DNA of 36,830 bases, taken from positions 1 to 36,830 of the forward strand of contig NZ_CP066365.1 in assembly GCF_030323865.1 (NCBI RefSeq), read 5' to 3'. The DNA comes from Pseudarthrobacter defluvii. Its GTDB lineage: Bacteria > Actinomycetota > Actinomycetes > Actinomycetales > Micrococcaceae. Under the pieces are notes generated by a model, which was given only the letters and a program-made list of their open reading frames with translations, was not told where the DNA came from and made no database searches. The position numbers were made by a program, and so were the translations under genes. Below, in pieces: positions 32,598 to 36,830 of the stretch (position 1 is the first letter of the stretch; every line of letters begins with the position of its first letter).

Positions 32598-34301
32598 TTA
32601 TGAGCCCGCGAGGGCGAGCTGCACGACACGGACGATGACCAGGATCATCGCCACGAGCAGGTAGAGGCGCAGGACGCTCAGACCCGCCCTTCTGGCTGTG
32701 GAAAGCTGGGGCCGCCGCAGCAGGGCAAGCGGTGGCATCCGCCACTCCGAGCGCTGGGACTGGTCTAGCTGCTCGGGAACCACAAGTTTGCCCGTGGCCC
32801 GTGCCCGTGCACGGACCACCACGAGCGCGACGGCTGCCAGGACGGCCAGGACGGCACCGCCGCCAAGGATCTCCAGGATCGTCGTTCCGTCGATGTCCGG
32901 GAAGAGAACCGCCGCGGTGAGAACGACGGAAAGGATCACGAGAACAGCGATAACTGCCGAGGTGAAGATGTTCATGCCGCGTCCGTTAACCCAGGGCCCC
33001 ATGACTTCCTTGTCGTTGCAAAGCAGTAACAGGAACACCGTCGCGGAAGGCAGCAACACGCCGGCGAGCACCTGCACGCCCACGGTGAGCAGGCCAAGGG
33101 GGCTACCCGGGATGATGACGATCACCGCGGAGAGAAGGATGAGGGCTGCGAAGGCTGCGTAGAAGCCCTTGGCTTCACTGGGCTTGCGATGCAGGGAGTG
33201 CTTCAGCCCGAGAACATCGCCCAATGCGTAGGACGTCGACAGTCCAACAGCAGCGGCGCCGATGATTGAGGCGTCGATGAGGGCCAGTGCAAACAGTATC
33301 CCCGCGGCGTGACCCACATATTTCCCCAAACCCTCCGCCACACCGCCGGCGTCGGTGAAGTGCCCGAACTCCGGCCGACCCCCGAAAGTGAAGGCGGTGA
33401 AGGAAATGATCGCCGCAGCGCTGAGGATCACGATGCCGATTCCAAGCCACAGATCCACGCGTTCGTACTTCATGTAGCGGGGTGTGATCCGCTTGTCGAT
33501 CACATAAGACTGCTGGAAGAACAGCTGCCATGGGGCGATGGTGGTGCCCACTACAGCGATGATCAGCAGCGTGACGTCGGCGATGTCGGAGCCTGCCGGG
33601 ATGCCGGGGACCACGAAGTCGTGAGCCATCTGTCCGTAGTCCGGGCCGGCCATGAAGAAGACGGGAACGAGCAGGAGTGAGCCGATGATCAGGGCCATGC
33701 AGACCCGTTCGAAACGCTGGAATGAACCCGTGCTGGCCGCGCCTATGACGAACAGGGCAGAGACGACCACACCCGCCACCTTGGGCACGCCAAGGTAGTC
33801 GAGTCCAATCGAGATTCCGATGAACTCCGTGACGATCGTGAGCGCATTGAGGATGAACAGGTCAATGGCGCTGAACGCTCCCCAAAACTTTCCGAAGCGT
33901 TCGAGGATGAGTCGGGCGTGGCCCACTCCGGTCACCACACCCAGGCGCAGCACCATCTCCTGGTTGACGAACAGGACAGGAACCAAAAGCAGCAGCGTCC
34001 ACAAAAGGGACGTCCCGTAGTTCTGCCCGGCCTGGGTGTAGGTGCCGAAGGCACCGGCGTCGTTGTCGCCGACCATGACGATCAGGCCAGGACCGACGAT
34101 CGCGAGCAGGGTCTTCAATCGCCTCTTCCAGCTCGACTGAGCCGAGGAATCCTCCAGCCGGATGGTTCCAAAGGCGCCCTTAATGTCGCCCACGTGGGCA
34201 GAGTCGAGGACTGCTGAGGTTCTGCCGTCGGCCGGGAGTGCGGGAGCGGCAGGTAGGGACCGGCCCGGTGGGGTCGTCTTGTTCATGGGGATCTTGGGCA
34301 T
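32598..34301 (-). CDS. NRAMP-family transporter, probably of the magnesium-transporting (NRMT) clade
   Basis: 567 residues with about 11 membrane helices and a polar N-terminus of ~60 residues. TM1 reads 'GPGLIVMVGDNDAGAFGTYT': the canonical DPGN metal motif is DAGA (residues 81-84), keeping Asp but losing Asn. TM6 reads 'VGTTIAPWQLFFQQS' (APW at 256-258), where Mn/Fe transporters have MPH; the soft Met ligand is gone. Loss of these ligands is a trait of NRAMP-related magnesium transporters. An M-box Mg2+ riboswitch precedes the gene and an MgtE-type sensor follows it, which both point to Mg2+ import. Start: ATG 34301; its GGGAGG site is 14 nt away with a GGAAA/TTTCC hairpin between, so ATG 34286 is an alternative. 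Confidence 0.85.
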   Translation of the reverse strand: MPKIPMNKTTPPGRSLPAAPALPADGRTSAVLDSAHVGDIKGAFGTIRLEDSSAQSSWKRRLKTLLAIVGPGLIVMVGDNDAGAFGTYTQAGQNYGTSLLWTLLLLVPVLFVNQEMVLRLGVVTGVGHARLILERFGKFWGAFSAIDLFILNALTIVTEFIGISIGLDYLGVPKVAGVVVSALFVIGAASTGSFQRFERVCMALIIGSLLLVPVFFMAGPDYGQMAHDFVVPGIPAGSDIADVTLLIIAVVGTTIAPWQLFFQQSYVIDKRITPRYMKYERVDLWLGIGIVILSAAAIISFTAFTFGGRPEFGHFTDAGGVAEGLGKYVGHAAGILFALALIDASIIGAAAVGLSTSYALGDVLGLKHSLHRKPSEAKGFYAAFAALILLSAVIVIIPGSPLGLLTVGVQVLAGVLLPSATVFLLLLCNDKEVMGPWVNGRGMNIFTSAVIAVLVILSVVLTAAVLFPDIDGTTILEILGGGAVLAVLAAVALVVVRARARATGKLVVPEQLDQSQRSEWRMPPLALLRRPQLSTARRAGLSVLRLYLLVAMILVIVRVVQLALAGS

Positions 34302-34409
34302 GGGAAACCAGCTTTCCTCCCGGCGGTGGCCGGGCGGTTGTGAAGCGGGCACGCCGGAAGCCCTGTAAGGGCCATCATCGGCATGCTGAGTGAAGGGTGG
34401 ACCGCGCTG

Positions 34410-34474
34410 AAGTCCGGTCAGGACTTAAATGAGGAGGGGGTACTATCGCCACTCGCCACGGCGAACCACCTCCT
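34410..34474 (-). promoter_or_regulatory. leader between M-box and transporter: possible leader peptide and SD hairpin
   Basis: On the minus strand AGGAGGTGG (34474-34466) is a near-perfect ribosome site. Six nucleotides later a GTG (34459) opens a 13-codon frame (VASGDSTPSSFKS) that stops at TGA 34420-34418. The same ribosome site can pair with CCCCCTCCT (34440-34432), 8 of 9 positions. AAGTCC/GGACTT (34410-34426) forms another hairpin. This may be the expression platform of the riboswitch; the peptide is speculative. Confidence 0.45.
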
Positions 34475-34522
34475 GGGCATCGACATCGTGTGCCTGCAGA
34501 GGCTCGGTCAGAGCGACCGGGC

Positions 34523-34700
34523 CCTTCCTCGTAAGACCTTCAGCACTCCGCGTCGTGACCCCCGGCCCAATGCCGGGGGAGCCAATCGGGGTTGCCCCTT
34601 AGTCCGGGGGAACCTGTCCTGACCCGTGGCGTCTCTCGACGTTGGGGGTCGCTGGCGTTTGTACGCGAAGGAGCCTCAGCTAACAAACGGCACCTTGCGT
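34523..34700 (-). ncRNA. M-box (ykoK leader) magnesium riboswitch
   Basis: Minus strand. The conserved M-box blocks appear in order: GTTAGCTGAGGCTCCT (34684-34669), then ACAAACGCCAGCGACCCCCAA, broken by the P-helix, then the core GAGACGCCACGGGTCAGGACAG in two parts (about 34635-34614), a GC-rich variable helix (34600-34560), and the 3' block AGTGCTGAAGGTCTTACGA (34547-34529). These correspond to the GAGGCUCCU, GACGCCAnnGGGUCA and AGUGCUnAAGnUCUACGA segments of known M-boxes. The element lies about 220 nt upstream of the NRAMP-type start codon, in the right orientation. M-boxes bind Mg2+ and switch off Mg2+ importer genes when Mg2+ is plentiful. Confidence 0.88.
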
Positions 34701-35023
34701 CGCTCATGATACACACAAAACCTTAAGCAAAAATGACAAGCTGCCGGCCGTCTCCAACGGGCCGGTCCTGTCCCCGATTTCGCATCCGTTCCCAGGACGG
34801 AATATAGCCGCCCCTGGGCCAGCACTCTCCTGAGCATGTCTCATAAAACAAAAACGGCCCTTTTTGCCTGTGTCGCCGGCGAAGCTCGAAACCCCTCCCA
34901 TGTGACTTTCGGCAGTAAATGGCGGCTTTTTCACGGCACTGTTTGGCGGCGCCCTGCCTGGAATGAGAGCCCGGGCGTCCACCGGGTTCCATTGCACATG
35001 AGTCCTTGGCCGTGCACTGCCGG
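34701..35023. other. divergent intergenic region between the magnesium module and TetR
   Basis: No gene. It must hold the promoter of the minus-strand riboswitch transcript (AT-rich around 34705-34735) and sequences upstream of tetR. An AAAAACGG run near 34850 and scattered short dyads are visible, but no clear -35/-10 pair. Confidence 0.45.
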
Positions 35024-35060
35024 GCAGGTTTTGCACTAAGTGCAAACCTGCGCGTAGGCT
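35024..35060 (+). promoter_or_regulatory. TetR operator overlapping a promoter
   Basis: A long dyad, GCAGGTT-t-TGCACT-A-AGTGCA-AACCTGC (35024-35051), symmetric except for one extra base, overlaps TTGCAC (35031-35036, -35) and TAGGCT (35055-35060, -10) with 18 nt between. Transcription would start at about 35067, which is the A of the tetR ATG, and no ribosome site precedes it. This suggests autorepression and a leaderless mRNA. Confidence 0.7.
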
Positions 35061-35066
35061 TTTTCC

Positions 35067-35696
35067 ATGAGTGGTTCTCCGGGCACTGTCCGCCCCGTGC
35101 AGCTCGGGTGGGAAGCGAATAAAGCCGCGACCCGCAAAGCAATTGTGGAGACGGCGATGAATCTGGTCCGTACGAAGGGGCCAGCCGGGTTTACAGTGGA
35201 CGACATCGCAGAGGCCGCGGGGGTGTCACGTCGTACTTTCTTCAACTACTTTCCCAGTCGCGAGGCGGCCCTCGTGGTCAGTATCGAGGAGTTCCTGGAC
35301 CACGCAGCGGACCAGTTCCTGTCCCGGCCGGCGCAGGAACCGCTGGTCGAGTCCATGTACGAGGTGCTGATTGCCCTGGCCGATCCCATTCATCTGGCCG
35401 CGATGGCCGAGGTATACGGACTGGCCGGGACTGACGCGCAAATGAACCGGTTCCAGCTCCAGGGCTGGGAGAACTGCGCCGAGAGGCTGGTCACCGCCAT
35501 CAGTCAACGCCCGGGGGCAGAACCCGCCCCCCTGTATGCCAGCGCCCTGGTCAGTTCGGTGCTCGCCTCCGGGAAAGCTGCGTTGTCCGAGTGGTACCGC
35601 CGCACCGGCGGTGACGTTACCGAGGAATCCCTGACGCTTCTGCGCCAGCTCCTTGTTGACGTGGTCGGATACCTGCGCCACGGCTTCACCCTATAA
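35067..35696 (+). CDS. TetR-family transcriptional regulator
   Basis: 209 residues. The N-terminal helix-turn-helix is clear ('AIVETAMNLVRTKGPAGFTV', 'DDIAEAAGVSRRTFFNYFPS'). The C-terminal ligand domain is helical and variable, so the inducer is unknown. A palindromic operator overlaps its promoter. The stop is 31 nt before the MMPL exporter start, so TetR and exporter probably form one operon controlled by TetR; this is a common arrangement for MMPL and other RND exporters. Confidence 0.93.
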   Translation: MSGSPGTVRPVQLGWEANKAATRKAIVETAMNLVRTKGPAGFTVDDIAEAAGVSRRTFFNYFPSREAALVVSIEEFLDHAADQFLSRPAQEPLVESMYEVLIALADPIHLAAMAEVYGLAGTDAQMNRFQLQGWENCAERLVTAISQRPGAEPAPLYASALVSSVLASGKAALSEWYRRTGGDVTEESLTLLRQLLVDVVGYLRHGFTL

Positions 35697-35727
35697 CCAA
35701 CCCCTTTTATCAGAACGGCTGAAATCC

Positions 35728-36830
35728 ATGGCATCCCTGCTTTATCATCTGGGCCGGCTGGCCTATCGGCGCCGTTGGTGGGTCCTGGCTCTGTGGACCG
35801 CCGTGGTGCTTGGCACCGGCGGCGCTGCTATCGCGTTCCAAGGGACCATGAGTAACAACTTCAGCATTCCGGGCACGGAAAGCCAGCGCGTCCTGGACCA
35901 GCTCGAAAAGGAACTGCCCCAGGCGGCCGGCGGCAGCGGCGCCGTGGTATTCCATGCCCCGTCCGGCAGCTTCACCCCCGCCCAGAAGCAGGCCATCGGA
36001 GACGCCCTGGCCCGGCTGAAGGACATCCCGGAAGTCCAGGCGGCTGCCAACCCCTTCGAACTGCAGAGCCAGATCGACGCCGGATCGGCCCAGCTCGCCG
36101 AGGGCAAGGCCCAGCTGGAAAATGCCAAGAAACAAATCACTGAAGGCCGCCAGCAGCTGGATGCGCAGCAGGCACAACTGGACGCCGCTGCGGCCGCCGG
36201 GGTCCCGGGCATGGACCAGGCCCTCGGCCAGTTGAAAATGGCCCGCGACCAGCTGGACGCCGGCGCGAAAGAAATCGCCGCCAACGAGGAAGCTTTGGCA
36301 TTGGGCCAGCGCAAGCTGGACGCCTCAGCCGGGATGAGGACCGTGTCCGCCGACGGAAAATCAGCCGTCACACAGATCCAGTTCACCGAGTCCATCTACG
36401 AAGTCAAGCCCGAAGTCCGTGAAGAGGTGAAGGAAACCATCACGTCGGCCACTGCTTCCGGGGTGGACGTGTATCTGAGCCAGAGCATCACCCAGGACGT
36501 CTCCGAAGTCCTCGGCACCGCAGAAATCATCGGTGTGGGCGTCGCGGCCCTTGTCCTGATCGTCATGCTCGGAACCCTGGTCGCTGCCGGACTGCCGCTG
36601 TTGATGGCCATCATCGGCGTGGCCGTCGGTGTCGGCGGAACCTTCGCGCTCTCGGGCGTTATCGAAATGGCGTCCGTGTCGGTATTCCTCGCCCTGATGC
36701 TCGGACTGGCCGTGGGCATCGATTACTCACTCTTCATCGTCAACAGACACCGGACCCAACTGCTACACGGTATGACTATGGAGGAATCCGTGGCCCGGGC
36801 CACGGGAACCTCAGGAAATTCGGTCCTGTT
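35728..36830 (+). CDS. MMPL-family exporter, N-terminal half (continues at base 1)
   Basis: Starts at ATG 35728 ('MASLLYHLGRLAYRRRWWVL'), 31 nt after tetR. A first membrane helix (about residues 17-36) is followed by the periplasmic domain. This contains an unusual Gln/Ala/Leu coiled-coil insert (about residues 110-205, 'QLAEGKAQLENAKKQITEG'). The first helices of the RND core follow ('GLAVGIDYSLFIVNRHR'). The gene has no stop in the window: the frame continues exactly into base 1, making 844 codons. The coiled-coil insert is seen in some actinobacterial MMPL exporters; a particular substrate cannot be named. Confidence 0.93.
   Translation, partial: MASLLYHLGRLAYRRRWWVLALWTAVVLGTGGAAIAFQGTMSNNFSIPGTESQRVLDQLEKELPQAAGGSGAVVFHAPSGSFTPAQKQAIGDALARLKDIPEVQAAANPFELQSQIDAGSAQLAEGKAQLENAKKQITEGRQQLDAQQAQLDAAAAAGVPGMDQALGQLKMARDQLDAGAKEIAANEEALALGQRKLDASAGMRTVSADGKSAVTQIQFTESIYEVKPEVREEVKETITSATASGVDVYLSQSITQDVSEVLGTAEIIGVGVAALVLIVMLGTLVAAGLPLLMAIIGVAVGVGGTFALSGVIEMASVSVFLALMLGLAVGIDYSLFIVNRHRTQLLHGMTMEESVARATGTSGNSVL

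Noticed and set aside
34383..34622. Plus-strand 79-codon frame
   Set aside because: It is the antisense of the M-box and its leader; there is no ribosome site or family similarity.
1..36830. Tandem MMPL duplication flanking a linear segment
   Set aside because: The two partial genes are complementary halves that abut exactly in frame with no overlap; a circular molecule is simpler.
1..36830. CRISPR arrays, tRNA or rRNA genes
   Set aside because: No regularly spaced direct repeats of CRISPR type and no tRNA cloverleaf or rRNA-like stretch was seen.

Overview
The window reads as one complete circular plasmid of 36,830 bp from a high-GC actinobacterium, probably of the Arthrobacter/Micrococcaceae type. 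Circularity comes from the sequence itself. An MMPL-family exporter begins at 35728 and runs off the right edge, and its missing C-terminal half opens at base 1. The last two bases (tt) and the first base (t) complete a Phe codon, the joined frame is 2,535 nt (844 codons plus stop), and nothing is missing or duplicated at the join. The actinobacterial assignment rests on gene content (SCO6880-type conjugation protein, DUF4913, NrdH, KGGVFKT-type ParA, three-helix-bundle protein) and codon use. The genus is an inference.

Layout. (a) Cargo block, 30.8-36.8 kb and 0-3.8 kb: a magnesium module on the minus strand (M-box riboswitch, NRAMP-type transporter lacking the usual transition-metal ligands, soluble MgtE-N/CBS protein, small membrane protein); a TetR regulator with palindromic operator followed by the MMPL exporter across the join; and a SulP anion transporter divergent from a MerR regulator. 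(b) Scar, 3.86-7.4 kb: IS21 IstB remnant, serine resolvase, first codons of a Mu/TniA-type transposase, then a helicase that has lost its N-terminus. (c) Small-gene backbone, 7.5-10.8 kb: DUF2188, three-helix bundle, NrdH, SSB with an in-frame N-terminal extension, a hypothetical protein, a ParB-like protein and an excisionase-type HTH. (d) Mobilisation, 11.3-15.4 kb: hairpin-rich oriT candidate, MobC-like accessory, relaxase and a coiled-coil protein. (e) A BcgI-like two-gene restriction-modification system, 15.5-18.4 kb. (f) Transfer operon on the minus strand, 18.4-24.5 kb: SCO6880-like, VirB4-like ATPase, VirD4 coupling protein, DUF4913, membrane protein. It is tightly coupled by overlapping stop/start codons, and its first gene is clipped at a deletion scar near 24.57 kb. 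(g) Maintenance, 24.6-30.4 kb: a MinD/ParA-like ATPase with N-terminal extension, an RHH protein, a putative replication initiator, a repeat-rich AT-rich locus, and ParA plus ParB-like genes.

How it works together: DNA processing (oriT, MobC, relaxase) and part of a mating apparatus (coupling protein, VirB4) are present, but no VirB6/TrbL-like channel protein or cell-wall hydrolase is visible. With the clipped SCO6880 gene this suggests a plasmid that is mobilisable rather than self-transmissible. The most striking regulatory element is the minus-strand M-box at about 34.52-34.70 kb. It supports magnesium as the substrate of the plasmid-borne NRAMP-like transporter. A diverged inverted repeat of about 157 bp (11.17-11.32 and 27.69-27.85 kb) brackets the transfer/replication half of the plasmid.
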